Assembly: GCA_963971405.1 (NCBI GenBank)
Contig: OZ020485.1
Coordinates: forward strand, 186,001-250,000
DNA: 64,000 bases
Source of the DNA: Psococerastis gibbosa
Lineage: Eukaryota; Arthropoda; Insecta; Psocodea; Psocidae
Reading direction: 5' to 3'
Shown here in pieces: positions 48,415 through 62,700 of this stretch (position 1 is its first letter; each line of letters opens with the position of its first letter). The notes under the pieces are model-generated. The model had not been told where the DNA came from. It made no database searches and saw nothing but the letters and a program-made list of their open reading frames with translations. Made by a program: the position numbers and the translations under genes.

Positions 48415-51400
48415 CAATTGCTCCTGCGTGTTCATCGGTGTAAATGTAGCTACAAAAAATTCATTCGACAAGAATACGAAAAATAGCTATATACTTATAT
48501 TATTTTTTTTAAAGGTCTTGATATGACACGGGTGTCTTAATTTGGCTTATTTTGGCTCATTGTATTGTAGTTAACATTGAGCAATTGCTCCTGCGTGTTC
48601 ATCGGTGTAAATGTAGCTAAAAAAAATTCATTCGACAAGAATAAGAAAAATAGCTATTTACTTATTTTATTTTTTTAAAGGTTTTAAAAAGATATAGGTG
48701 TCTTAATTTTGCTTATTTTGGCTCATTGTATTGTACTTGACATTGAGCAATTGCTCCTGCGTGTTCATCGGTTTAAATGTTGCTAAAAAAAATTCATTCG
48801 ACAAGAATAAAAAAAATTGCTATTAACTTATTTTATTTTTTTTAAAGGTCTTGATATGATAAGGGTGTCTTAATTTTGCTTATTTTGGCTCATTGTATTG
48901 AACTTAACATTGAGCAATTGCTCCTGCGTGTTGATCGGTGTAAATGTAGCTAAAAAAAATTCATTCGACAAGAATAAGAAAAATAGCTATTTACTTATTT
49001 TATTTTTTTTAAAGGTTTTAAAAAGATATAGGTGTCTCTATTTTGCTTGTTTTGACTCATTGTATTGTACTTAACATTAAGAAATTGCTCCTGCGTGTTC
49101 ATCGGTTTAAATGTTGCTAAAAAAAATTCATTCGACAAGAATACGAAAAATAGCTATTTACTTATTTTATTTTTTTTAAAGGTTTTAAAAAGATATAGGT
49201 GTCTTGGTTTTGCTTATTTTGGCTCATTGTATTGTATTTAACATTGAGCAATTGCTCCTGCGAGTTCATCGGTGTAAATGTAGCTAAAAAAAATTCATTC
49301 GACAAGAATAAGAAAAATAGCTATTTATTTTTTTTATTTTTTTTAAAGGTTTTAAAAAGATATACGTGTCTTAATTTTGCTTATTTAGGCTCACTGTATT
49401 GTATTTAACATTGGCCACTTGCTCCTGCGTGTTCATCTGTGTAAATGTAGCTACCAAAAATTCATTCGACAAGAATACGAAAAATAGCTATATACTTATT
49501 TTTTTTTTTTTAAAGGTCTTGATATGACACGGGTGTCTTAATTTGGCTTATTTTGGCTTATTGTATTGTAATTAACATTGAGCAATAGCTCATGCGTGTT
49601 CATCGGTGTAAATGTAGCTAAAAAAAATTCATTCGACAAGAATAAGAAAAATAGCTATTTACTTATTTTATTTTTTTAAAGGTTTTAAAAAGATATAGGT
49701 GTCTTAATTTTGCTTATATTGGCTCACTGTATTATACTTGACATTGAACAATTGCTCCTGCGTGTTCATCGGTGTAAATGTAGCTAAAAAAAATTCATTC
49801 GACAAGAATAAGAAAAATAGCTTTTTACTTATATTATTTTTTTAAAGGTCTTAAAAAGATATAGGTGTCTTAATTTTGCTTATTTTGGCTCAATGTATTG
49901 TACTTAACATCGAGCAGTTGTTCCTGCGTGTTCATCGGTGTAAATGTAGCTAAAAAAAATTCATTCGACAAGAATAAGAAAAATAGCTATTTACTTATTT
50001 TATTTTTTTTAAAGGTCTTAAAAAGATATAGGTGTCTTAATTTTGCTTATTTAGGCTCATTGTATTGTACTTAACATTGGTCACTTGCTCCTGCGTGTTC
50101 ATCGGTGTAAATGTAGCTACAAAAAATTCATTCGACAAGAATACGAAAAATAGCTATATAATTATTTTATTTTTTTTAAAGGTCTTGATATGACACGGGT
50201 GTCTTAATTTGGCTTATATAGGCTCATTGTATTGTAATTAACATTGTGCAATTGCTCCTGCGTGTTCGTCGGTGTAAATGTGGCTAAAAAAAATTCATTC
50301 GACAAGAATAAGAAAAATAGCTATTTACTTATTTTATTTTTTTTAAAGGTTTTAAAAAGATATAGGTGTCTTAATTTTGCTTATTTTGGCTCAATGTATT
50401 GTACTTAACATCGAGCAGTTGTTCCTGCGTGTTCATCGGTGTAAATGTAGCTACAAAAAATTCATTCGACAAAAATACAAAAAATAGCTATATACTTATT
50501 TTATTTTTTTAAAGGTCTTAAAAAGATATAGGTGTCTTAATTTTGCTTATTTAGGCTCATTGTATTGTACTTAACATTGACCACTTGCTCCTGCGTGTTC
50601 ATCGGTGTAAATGTAGCTACAAAAAATTCATTCGACAAGAATACGAAAAATAGCTCTATACTTATTTTATTTTTTTTAAAGGTCTTGATATGACACGGGT
50701 GTCTTAATTTGGCTTATTTTTGCTCATTGTATTGTAATTAACATTGAGCAATTGTTCCTGCGTGTTCATCGGTGTAAATGTAGCTAAAAAAAATTCATTC
50801 GACAAGAATAAGAAAAATAGCTATTTACTTATTTTATTTTTTTTAAAGGTCTTAAAAAGATATAGGTGTCTTAATTTTAATTATGTAGGCTCATTGTATT
50901 GTAGTTAACATTGGCCACTTGCTCCTGCGTGTTCATCGGTGTAAATGTTGCTAAAAAAAAATTCATTCGACAAGAATAAAAAAAATAGCTATTTACTTAT
51001 TTTATTTTTTTAAAGGTCTTGATATGATAAGGGTGTCTTAATTTGGCTTATTTTGGCTCATTGTATTGTACTTAACATTGAGCAATTGCTCCTGCGTGTT
51101 CATCGGTGTAAATGTAGCTACATAAAATTCATTCGACAAGAATACGAAAAATAGCTCTATACTTATTTTATTTTTTTTAAAGGTCTTGATATGACACGGG
51201 TGTCTTAATTTGGCTTATTTTTGCTCACTGTATTGTAATTAACATTGAGCAATTGCTCCTGCGTGTTCATCGGTGTAAATGTAGCTAAAAAAAATTCATT
51301 CGACAAGAATAAGAAAAATAGCTATTTACTTATTTTATTTTTTTAAAGGTTTTAAAAGGATATAGGTGTCTTAATTTTGCTTATTTTGGCTCACTGTATT

Positions 51401-52582
51401 GTACTTGTTATTGAACAATTGCTCCTGCGTGTTCATCGGTTTAAATGTTGCGAAAAAAAATTCATTCGACAAGAATAAAAAAAATGGCTATTTACTTATT
51501 TTATTTTTTTTAAAGGTCTTGATATGAAAAGGGTGTCTTAATTTTGCTTATTTTGGCTCACTGTATTGAACTTAACATTGAGCAATTGCTCCTGCGTGTT
51601 CATCGGTGTAAATGTAGCTAAAAAAAATTCATTCGACAAGAATAAGAAAAATAGCTATTTACTTATTTTATTTTTTTTAAAGGTTTTAAAAAGATATAGG
51701 TGTCGTTATTTTGCTTATTTTGGCTCAATGTATTGTACTTAACATTGAGCGATTGTTCCAGCGTGTTCATCGGTGTAAATGTAGCTAAAAAAAATTCATT
51801 CGACAAGAATAAGAAAAATAGCTATTTACTTATTTTATTTTTTTTAAAGGTCTTAAAAAGATATAGGTGTCTTAATTTTAAATTTTTAGGCTCATTGTAT
51901 TGTAGTTAACATTGGCCACTTGCTCCTGCGTGTTCATCGGTGTAAATGTTGCTAAAAAAAAATTCATTCGACAAGAATAAAAAAAATAGCTATTTACTTA
52001 TTTTATTTTTTTTAAAGGTCTTGATATGATAAGGGTGTCTTAATTTGGCTTATTTTGGCTCATTGTATTGTACTTAACATTGAGCAATTGCTCCTGCGTG
52101 TTCATCGGTGTAAATGTAGCTAAAAAGAATTCATTCGACAAGAATAAGAAAAATAGCTATTTACATATTTTATTTTTTTAAAGGTCTTAAAAAGATATAG
52201 GTGTCTTAATTTTGCTTGTTTAGGTACATTGTGTAGGACTTAACATTGAACAATTGCTCCTGCGTGTTCATCGGTGTAAATGTAGCTACAAAAAATTCAT
52301 TCGACAAGAATACGATAATAGCTATATACTTTTTTTATTTTTTTTAATGGTCTTGAAATGATATGTGTGTCTTAGTTTTGCTTATTTTGACTCATTGTAT
52401 TGTACTTAACATTGAGCAATTGCTCCTGCGTGTTCATCGGAGTAAATGTAGCTAAACAAAATTCATTCGACAAGAATACAAAAAATAGCTATATACTTAT
52501 TTTATTTTTTTAAAGGTCTTAAAAAGATATAGGTGTCTTAATTTTGCTTATTTAGGCTCACTGTATTGTACTAAACATTGAC
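48415..52582 (+). repeat. 4,836-bp HOR, copy B, lacking four monomers
   Basis: Copy B is offset from A by 4,836 bp up to AGCTTTTTACTTATATTATT (44985 and 49821). It then joins directly to the counterpart of about 45690, so 668 bp (four monomers, roughly 45022-45690) are absent. Afterwards the match to A runs at 4,168 bp, seen at GACAAAAATAC (46301/50469) and m1 (48269/52437). The join falls in the T-tract and GGTCTT region and keeps monomer phase. Confidence 0.9.
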
Positions 52583-54910
52583 CAATTGCTCCTGCGTGTT
52601 CATCGGTGTAAATGTAGCTACAAAAAATTCATTCGACAAGAATACGAAAAATAGCTATATACTTATATTATTTTTTTTAAAGGTCTTGATATGACACGGG
52701 TGTCTTAATTTGGCTTATTTTGGCTCATTGTATTGTAGTTAACATTGAGCAATTGCTCCTGCGTGTTCATCGGTGTAAATGTAGCTAAAAAAAATTCATT
52801 CGACAAGAATAAGAAAAATAGCTATTTACTTATTTTATTTTTTTAAAGGTTTTAAAAAGATATAGGTGTCTTAATTTTGCTTATTTTGGCTCATTGTATT
52901 GTACTTGACATTGAGCAATTGCTCCTGCGTGTTCATCGGTTTAAATGTTGCTAAAAAAAATTCATTCGACAAGAATAAAAAAAATTGCTATTAACTTATT
53001 TTATTTTTTTTAAAGGTCTTGATATGATAAGGGTGTCTTAATTTTGCTTATTTTGGCTCATTGTATTGAACTTAACATTGAGCAATTGCTCCTGCGTGTT
53101 GATCGGTGTAAATGTAGCTAAAAAAAATTCATTCGACAAGAATAAGAAAAATAGCTATTTACTTATTTTATTTTTTTTAAAGGTTTTAAAAAGATATAGG
53201 TGTCTCTATTTTGCTTGTTTTGACTCATTGTATTGTACTTAACATTAAGAAATTGCTCCTGCGTGTTCATCGGTTTAAATGTTGCTAAAAAAAATTCATT
53301 CGACAAGAATACGAAAAATAGCTATTTACTTATTTTATTTTTTTTAAAGGTTTTAAAAAGATATAGGTGTCTTAGTTTTGCTTATTTTGGCTCACTGTAT
53401 TGTATTTAACATTGAGCAATTGCTCCTGCGAGTTCATCGGTGTAAATGTAGCTAAAAAAAATTCATTCGACAAGAATAAGAAAAATAGCTATTTATTTTT
53501 TTTATTTTTTTTAAAGGTTTTAAAAAGATATACGTGTCTTAATTTTGCTTATTTAGGCTCACTGTATTGTATTTAACATTGGCCACTTGCTCCTGCGTGT
53601 TCATCTGTGTAAATGTAGCTACCAAAAATTCATTCGACAAGAATACGAAAAATAGCTATATACTTATTTTATTTTTTTTAAAGGTCTTGATATGACACGG
53701 GTGTCTTAATTTGGCTTATTTTGGCTTATTGTATTGTAATTAACATTGAGCAATAGCTCATGCGTGTTCATCGGTGTAAATGTAGCTAAAAAAAATTCAT
53801 TCGACAAGAATAAGAAAAATAGCTATTTACTTATTTTATTTTTTTAAAGGTTTTAAAAAGATATAGGTGTCTTAATTTTGCTTATATTGGCTCACTGTAT
53901 TATACTTGACATTGAACAATTGCTCCTGCGTGTTCATCGGTGTAAATGTAGCTAAAAAAAATTCATTCGACAAGAATAAGAAAAATAGCTTTTTACTTAT
54001 ATTATTTTTTTAAAGGTCTTAAAAAGATATAGGTGTCTTAATTTTGCTTATTTAGGCTCACTGAATTGTACTTAACATTGGCCACTTGCTCCTGCGTGTT
54101 CATCGGTGTAAATGTAGCTAAAAAAAATTCATTCGACAAGAATAAGAAAAATAGCTATTTACTTATTTTATTTTTTTTAAAGGTTTTAAAAAGATATAGG
54201 TGGCTTTATTTTGCTTATTTTGGCTCAATGTATTGTACTTAACATTGAGCAATTGTTCCTGCGTGTTCATCGGTGTAAATGTAGCTAAAAAAAATTCATT
54301 CGACAAGAATAAGAAAAATAGATATTTACTTATTTTATTTTTTTTAAAGGTCTTAAAAAGATATAGGTGTCTTAATTTTGCTTATTGAGGCTCATTGTAT
54401 TGTACTTAACATTGGCCACTTGCTCGTGCGTGTTCATCGGTGTAAATGTAGCTACAAAAAATTCATTCGACAAGAATACGAAAAATAGCTATATACTTAT
54501 TTTATTTTTTTTAAAGGTCTTGATATGACACGGGTGTCTTAATTTGGCTTATATAGGCTCATTGTATTGTAATTAACATTGTGCAATTGCTCCTGCGTGT
54601 TCGTCGGTGTAAATGTGGCTAAAAAAAATTCATTCGACAAGAATAAGAAAAATAGCTATTTACTTATTTTATTTTTTTAAAGGTTTTAAAAAGATATAGG
54701 TGTCTTAATTTTGCTTATTTTGGCTCAGTGTATTGTACTTAACATCGAGCAGTTGTTCCTGCGTGTTCATCGGTGTAAATGTAGCTAAAAAAAATTCATT
54801 CGACAAGAATAAGAAAAATAGCTATTTACTTATTTTATTTTTTTTAAAGGTCTTAAAAAGATATAGGTGTCTTAATTTTGCTTATTTAGGCTCATTGTAT
54901 TGTACTTAAC
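52583..54910 (+). repeat. 4,836-bp HOR, copy C, truncated
   Basis: Copy C repeats B at 4,168 bp and, beyond about 54025, repeats A at 9,004 bp, restoring the four monomers that B lacks (CTGAATTGTACTT at 45057 and 54061; GTGGCTTTATTTT at 45194 and 54198). The match to A ends near 54910, where C has TTGCTAAAA and A has AGCTACAAAAAATTC. Only about half of the unit is therefore present. Restoration of the four monomers shows that B, not A, is the derived form. Confidence 0.88.
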
Positions 54911-55584
54911 ATTGGCCACTTGCTCCTGCGTGTTCATCGGTGTAAATGTTGCTAAAAAAAATTCATTCGACAAGAATAAAAAAAATAGCTATTTACTTAT
55001 TTTATTTTTTTTAAAGGTCTTGATATGATAAGTGTGTCTTAATTTGGCTTATTTTGGCTCATTGTATTGTACTTAACATTGAGCAATTGCTCCTGCGTGT
55101 TCGTCGGTGTAAATGTGGCTAAAAAAAATTCATTCGACAAGAATAAGAAAAATAGCTATTTACTTATTTTATTTTTTTTAAAGGTTTTAAAAAGATATAG
55201 GTGTCTTAATTTTGCTTATTTTGGCTCAATGTATTGTACTTAACATCGAGCAGTTGTTCCTGCGTGTTCATCGGTGTAAATGTAGCTAAAAAAAATTCAT
55301 TCGACAAGAATAAGAAAAATAGCTATTTACTTATTTTATTTTTTTTAAAGGTCTTAAAAAGATATAGGTGTCTTAATTTTGCTTATTTAGGCTCATTGTA
55401 TTGTACTTAACATTGGCCACTTGCTCCTGCGTGTTCATCGGTGTAAATGTTGCTAAAAAAAATTCATTCGACAAGAATAAAAAAAATAGCTATTTACTTA
55501 TTTTATTTTTTTTAAAGGTCTTGATATGATAAGTGTGTCTTAATTTGGCTTATTTTGGCTCATTGTATTGTACTTAACATTGAG
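54584..55584 (+). repeat. 500-bp (3-monomer) tandem pair
   Basis: 54584-55083 and 55084-55584 each consist of a TTCGTCGG/GTGGCT A monomer, a CATCGAGCAGTTGTTCC A monomer and a TTGCTAAAA/GATAAGTG B monomer. The second copy is one base longer in its first T-tract. This pair sits between the truncated 29-monomer HOR and the return to superunit sequence. Confidence 0.88.
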
Positions 55585-58500
55585 CAATTGCTCCTGCGTG
55601 TTCATCGGTGTAAATGTAGCTAAAAGAAATTCATTCGACAAGAATAAGAAAAATAGCTATATACTTATTTTATTTTTTTAAAGGTCTTAAAAAGATATAG
55701 GTGTCTTAATTTTGCTTGTTTAGGTACATTGTGTAGGACTTAACATTGAACAATTGCTCCTGCGTGTTCATCGGTGTAAATGTAGCTACAAAAAATTCAT
55801 TCGACAAGAATACGATAATAGCTATATACTTTTTTTATTTTTTTTAATGGTCTTGAAATGATATGTGTGTCTTAGTTTTGCTTATTTTGACTCACTGTAT
55901 TGTACTTAACATTGAGCAATTGCTCCTGCGTGTTCATCGGAGTAAATGTAGCTAAACAAAATTCATTCGACAAGAATACAAAAAATAGCTATATACTTAT
56001 TTTATTTTTTTAAAGGTCTTAAAAAGATATAGGTGTCTTAATTTTGCTTATTTAGGCTCACTGTATTGTACTAAACATTGACCAATTGCTCCTGCGTGTT
56101 CATCGGTGTAAATGTAGCTACAAAAAATTCATTCGACAAGAATACAAAAAATAGCTATATACTTATTTTATTTTTTTAAAGGTCTTAAAAAGATATAGGT
56201 GTCTTAATTTTGCTTATTTAGGCTCATTGTATTGTACTTAACATTGACCACTTGCTCCTGCGTGTTCATCGGTGTAAATGTAGCTACAAAAAATTCATTC
56301 GACAAGAATACGAAAAATAGCTCTATACTTATTTTATTTTTTTTAAAGGTCTTGATATGACACGGGTGTCTTAATTTGGCTTATTTTTGCTCATTGTATT
56401 GTAATTAACATTGAGCAATTGTTCCTGCGTGTTCATCGGTGTAAATATAGCTAAAAAAAATTCATTCGACAAGAATAAGAAAAATAGCTATTTACTTATT
56501 TTATTTTTTTTAAAGGTCTTAAAAAGATATAGGTGTCTTAATTTTAATTATGTAGGCTCATTGTATTGTAGTTAACATTGGCCACTTGCTCCTGCGTGTT
56601 CATCGGTGTAAATGTTGCTAAAAAAAAATTCATTCGACAAGAATAAAAAAAATAGCTATTTACTTATTTTATTTTTTTTAAAGGTCTTGATATGATAAGG
56701 GTGTCTTAATTTGGCTTATTTTGGCTCATTGTATTGTACTTAACATTGAGCAATTGCTCCTGCGTGTTCATCGGTGTAAATGTAGCTAAAAAAAATTCAA
56801 TTCGACAAGAATAAGAAAAATAGCTATTTACTTATTTTATTTTTTTAAAGGTCTTTAAAAGATATAGGTGTCTTAATTTTGCTTGTTTACGTACATTGTG
56901 TAGGACTTAACATTCAACAATTGCTCCTGCGTGTTCATCGGTGTAAATGTAGCTACAAGAAATTCATTCGACAAGAATACGATAATAGCTATATACTTAT
57001 TTTATTTTTTTAAAGGTCTTTAAAAGATATAGGTGTCTTAATTTTGCTTATTTAGGCTCATTGTATTGTACTTAACATTGACCACTTGCTCCTGCGTGTT
57101 CGTCGGTGTAAATGTAGCTACAAAAAATTCATTCGACAAGAATACGAAAAATAGCTCTATACTTATTTTATTTTTTTTAAAGGTCTTGATATGACACGGG
57201 TGTCTTAATTTGGCTTATTTTTGCTCAATGTATTGTAATTAACATTGAGCAATTGCTCCTGCGTGTTCATCGGTGTAAATGTAGCTAAAAAAAATTCATT
57301 CGACAAGAATAAGAAAAATAGCTATTTACTTATTTTATTTTTTTAAAGGTTTTAAAAGGATATAGGTGTCTTAATTTTGCTTATTTTGGCTCATTGTATT
57401 GTACATGACATTGAACAATTGCTCCTGCGTGTTCATCGGTGTAAATGTAGCTAAAAAAAATTCATTCGACAAGAATAAGAAAAATAGCTATTTACTTATT
57501 TTATTTTTTTTAAAGGTTTTAAAAAGATAAAGGTGTCTTTATTTTGCTTATTTTGGCTCAATGTATTGTACGTAACATTAAGCAATTGTTCCTGCGTGTT
57601 CATCGGTGTAAATGTAGCTAAAAAAAATTCATTCGTCAAGAATAAGAAAAATAGCTATTTACTTATTTTATTTTTTTTAAAGGTCTTAAAAAGATACAGG
57701 TGTCTTAATTTTGCTTATTTAGGCTCATTGTATTGTACTTAACATTGGCCACTTGCTCCTGCGTGTCCATCGGTGTAAATGTAGCTACAAAAAATTCATT
57801 CGACAAGAGTACGAAAAATAGCTATATACTTATTTTATTTTTTTTAAAGGTCTTGATATGACACGGGTGTCTTAATTTGGCTTATTTAGGCTCACTGTAT
57901 TGTAATTAACATTGAGCAATTGCTCCTGCGTGTTCATCGGTGTAAATGTGGCTAAAAAAAATTCATTCGACAAGAATAAGAAAAATAGCTATTTACTTAT
58001 TTTATTTTTTTAAAGGTTTTAAAAAGATAAAGGTGTCTTAGTTTTGCTTATTTTGGCTCACTGTATTGTACTTGACATTGAGAAATTGCTCCTGCGTGTT
58101 CAACGGTTTAAATGTTGCTAAAAAAATTCATTCGACAAGAATAAAAAAAATTGCTATTTACTTATTTTATTTTTTTTAAAGGTCTTGATATGATCAGGGT
58201 GTCTTAATTTGGCTTATTTTGGCTCACTGTATTGCACTTAACATTAAGCAATTGCTCCTGCGTGTTCATCGGTGTAAATGTAGCTAAAAAAAATTCATTC
58301 GACAAGAATAAGAAAAATAGCTATTTACTTATTTTATTTTTTTAAAGGTCTTAAAAAGATATAGGTGTCTTAATTTTCCTTGTTTAGGTACATTGTGTAG
58401 TACTTAACATTGAGCAATTGCTCCTGCGTGTTCATCGGTGTAAATGTAGCTACAAAAAATTCATTCGACAAGAATACGAAAAATAGCTATATACTTATTT

Positions 58501-59764
58501 TATTTTTTTTAATGGTCTTGAAATGATGTGGGTGTCACAATATTGCTTATTTTGACTCATTGTATTGTACTTAACATTGAGCAATTGCTCCTGCGTGTTC
58601 ATCGGTTTAAATGTTGCTAAAAAAAATTCATTCGACAAGAATACGAAAAATAGCTCTATACTTATTTTATTTTTTTTAAGGTCTTGATGTGACACGGGTG
58701 TCTTAATTTGGCTTATTTTTGCTCAATGTATTGTAATTAACATTGAGCAATTGCTCCTGCGTGTTCATCGGTGTAAATGTAGCTAAAAAAAATTCATTCG
58801 ACAAGTATAAGAAAAATAGCTATTTAATTATTTTATTTTTTTAAAGGTTTTAAAAAGATATAGGTGTCTTAATTTTGCTTATTTTGGCTCATTGTATTGT
58901 ACTTGACATTGAACAATTGCTCCTGCGTGTTCATCGGTTTAAATGTTGCTAAAAAAAATTCATTCGACAAGAATAAAAAAAATGGCTATTTACTTATTTT
59001 ATTTTTTTTAAAGGTCTTGATATGATAAGGGTGTCTTCATTTTGCTTATTTTGGCTCATTGTATTGTACTTAACATTGAGCAATTGCTCCTGCGAGTTCA
59101 TCGGTGTAAATGTAGCTAGAAAAAATTCATTCGACAAGAATAAGAAAAATAGCTATTTACTTATTTAATTTTTTTTAAAGGTTTTAAAAAGATATAGGTG
59201 CCTTAATTTTGCTTTTTTTGGCTATTTGCTTATTTAGGCTCATTGTATTGTACTTAACATTGACCACTTGCTCCTGCGTGTTCATCGGTGTAAATGTAGC
59301 TACATAAAATTCATTCGACAAGAATACGAAAAATAGCTCTATACTTATTTTATTTTTTTTAAAGGTCTTGATATGACACGGGTGTCTTAATTTGGCTTAT
59401 TTTTGCTCATTGTATTGTAATTAACATTGAGCAATTGCTCCTGCGTGTTCATCGGTGTAAATGTAGCTAAAAAAAATTCATTCGACAAGAATAAGAAAAA
59501 TAGCTATTTACTTATTTTATTTTTTTAAAGGTTTTAAAAGGATATAGGTGTCTTAATTTTGCTTACTTTGGCTCACTGTATTGTACTTGTTATTGAACAA
59601 TTGCTCCTGCGTGTTCATCGGTTTAAATGTTGCTAAAAAAAATTCATTCGACAAGAATAAAAAAAATGGCTATTTACTTATTTTATTTTTTTTAAAGGTC
59701 TTGATATGATAAGGGTGTCTTAATTTTGCTTATTTTGGCTCAATGTATTGAACTTAACATTGAG
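55585..59764 (+). repeat. Edited superunit segment (counterpart of 15.66-20.18 kb)
   Basis: The block starts in register with U1 position 15660 (offset 39,925 bp) and includes m1 at 55937. By 57533 the offset has fallen to 39,592 bp because two single monomers are missing, one near 57000, where an A6-B4 head joins an A2 body, and one near 57440. It then follows U1 to about 20175, including TTCGTCAAG (57628), GATCAGGG (58192) and the 17-bp insertion. It has more private differences than U1-U3 have among themselves, for example GATACAGG near 57692, CAAGAGTACG near 57806 and GGGTGTCACAATATTGC near 58530, so it is probably an older copy. Confidence 0.85.
59224..59240 (+). repeat. 17-bp intramonomer insertion (distal superunit)
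   Basis: Same insertion with GTGCCTTAA, about 26 kb from the U3 copy. The flanking sequence differs slightly (GCTTTTTTTGGCT), as expected of an older or independently drifting copy. It ties the 55.6-59.8 kb block to the superunit family. Confidence 0.83.
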
Positions 59765-62700
59765 CAATTGCTCCTGCGTGTTCATCGGTGTAAATGTAGC
59801 TAAAAAAAATTCATTCGACAAGAATAAGAAAAATAGCTATTTATTTATTTTATTTTTTTTAAAGGTCTTAAAAAGATATAGGTGTCTTAATTTTGCTTAT
59901 TTAGGCTCATTGTATTGTACTTAACATTGGCCACTTGCTCCTGCGTGTTCATCGGTGTAAATGTTGCTAAAAAAAATTCATTCGACAAGAATAAAAAAAA
60001 TAGCTATTTACTTATTTTATTTTTTTTAAAGGTCTTGATATGATAAGTGTGTCTTAATTTGGCTTATTATGGCTCATTGTATTGTACTTAACATTGAGCA
60101 ATTGCTCCTGCGTGTTCATCGGTGTAAATGTAGCTAAAAAAAATTCATTCGACAAGAATAAGAAAAATAGCTATTTACTTATTTTATTTTTTTAAAGGTC
60201 TTAAAAAGATATAGGTGTCTTAATTTTGCTTGTTTAGGTACATTGTGTAGGACTTAACATTGAACAATTGCTCCTGCGTGTTCATCGGTGTAAATGTAGC
60301 TACAAAAAATTCATTCGACAAGAATACGATAATAGCTATATACTTTTTTTATTTTTTTTAATGGTCTTGAAATGATATGTGTGTCTTAGTTTTGCTTATT
60401 TTGACTCACTGTATTGTACTTAACATTGAGCAATTGCTCCTGCGTGTTCATCGGAGTAAATGTAGCTAAACAAAATTCATTCGACAAGAATACAAAAAAT
60501 AGCTATATACTTATTTTATTTTTTTAAAGGTCTTAAAAAGATATAGGTGTCTTAATTTTGCTTATTTAGGCTCACTGTATTGTACTAAACATTGACCAAT
60601 TGCTCCTGCGTGTTCATCGGTGTAAATGTAGCTACAAAAAATTCATTCGACAAGAATACAAAAAATAGCTATATACTTATTTTATTTTTTTAAAGGTCTT
60701 AAAAAGATATAGGTGTCTTAATTTTGCTTATTTAGGCTCATTGTATTGTACTTAACATTGACCACTTGCTCCTGCGTGTTCATCGGTGTAAATGTAGCTA
60801 CAAAAAATTCATTCGACAAGAATACGAAAAATAGCTCTATACTTATTTTATTTTTTTAAAAGGTCTTGATATGACACGGGTGTCTTAATTTGGCTTATTT
60901 TGGCTCATTGTATTGTACTTAACATTGAGCAATTGCTCCTGCGTGTTCATCGGTGTAAATGTAGCTAAAAAAAATTCATTCGACAAGAATAAGAAAAATA
61001 GCTATTTACTTATTTTATTTTTTTAAAGGTCTTAAAAAGATATAGGTGTCTTAATTTTGCTTGTTTACGTACATTGTGTAGGACTTAACATTCAACAATT
61101 GCTCCTGCGTGTTCATCGGAGTAAATGTAGCTAAACAAAATTCATTCGACAAGAATAAAAAAAATAGCTATTTACTTATTTTATTTTTTTTAAAGGTCTT
61201 AAAAAGATATAGGTGTCTACTTTTGCTTGTTTAGGCTCACTGTATTGTACTAAACATTGACCAATTGCTCCTGCGTGTTCATCGGTGTAAATGTAGCTAC
61301 AAAAAATTCATTCGACAAGAATACAAAAAATAGCTATATACTTATTTTATTTTTTTAAAGGTCTTTAAAAGATATAGGTGTCTTAATTTTGCTTATTTAG
61401 GCTCATTGTATTGTAGTGAACATTGACCACTTGCTCCTGCGTGTTCGTCGGTGTAAATGTAGCTACAAAAAATTCATTCGACAAGAATACGAAAAATAGC
61501 TCTATACTTATTTTATTTTTTTTAAAGGTCTTGATATGACACGGGTGTCTTAATTTGGCTTATTTTTGCTCATTGTATTGTAATTAACATTGAGCAATTG
61601 CTCCTGCGTGTTCATCGGTGTAAATGTAGCTAAAAAAAATTCATTCGACAAGAATAAGAAAAATAGCTATTTACTTATTTTATTTTTTTAAAGGTTTTAA
61701 AAGGATATAGGTGTCTTAATTTTGCTTATTTTGGCTCATTGTATTGTACTTGACATTGAACAATTGCTCCTGCGTGTTCATCGGTTTAAATTTTGCTAAA
61801 AAAAATTCATTCGACATGAATAAAAAAAATGGCTATTTACTTATTTTATTTTTTTTAAAGGTCTTGATATGATAAGGGTGTCTTAATTTTGCTTATTTTG
61901 GCTCACTGTATTGAAGTTAACATTGAGCAATTGTTCCTGCGTGTTCATCGGTGTAAAAGTAGCTAAAAAAAATTCATTCGTCAAGAATAAGAAAAATAGC
62001 TATTTACTTATTTTATTTTTTTTAAAGGTCTTAAAAAGATATAGGTGTCTTAATTTTGCTTAGTTAGGCTCATTGTATTGTACTTAACATTGGCCACTTG
62101 CTCCTGCGTGTCCATCGGTGTAAATGTAGCTACAAAAAATTCATTCGACAAGAATACGAAAAATAGCTATATACTTATTTTATTTTTTTTAAAGGTCTTG
62201 ATATGACACGGGTGTCTTAATTTGGCTTATTTAGGCTCACTGTATTGTAATTAACATTGAGCAATTGCTCCTGCGTGTTCATCGGTGTAAATGTGGCTAA
62301 AAAAAATTCATTCGACAAGAATAAGAAAAATAGCTATTTACTTATTTTATTTTTTTAAAGGTTTTAAAAAGATAAAGATGTCTTAATTTTGCTTATTTTG
62401 GCTCATTGTATTGTACTTGACATTGAGAAATTGCTCCTGCGTGTTCAACGGTTTAAATGTTGCTAAAAAAAATTCATTCGACAAGAATAAGAAAAATAGC
62501 TATTTACTTATTTTATTTTTTTAAAGGTCTTAAAAAGATATAGGTGTCTTAATTTTCCTTGTTTAGGTACATTGTGTAGTACTTAACATTGAGCAATTGC
62601 TCCTGCGTGTTCATCGGTGTAAATGTAGCTACAAAAAATTCATTCGACAAGAATACGAAAAATAGCTATATACTTATTTTATTTTTTTTAATGGTCTTGA

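Noticed and set aside
58495-58695. A minus-strand 66-codon open frame.
   Set aside because: It is a chance reading of the reverse strand across B4-like and B2-like monomers with private changes; the superunit counterparts do not keep it open to the same extent.
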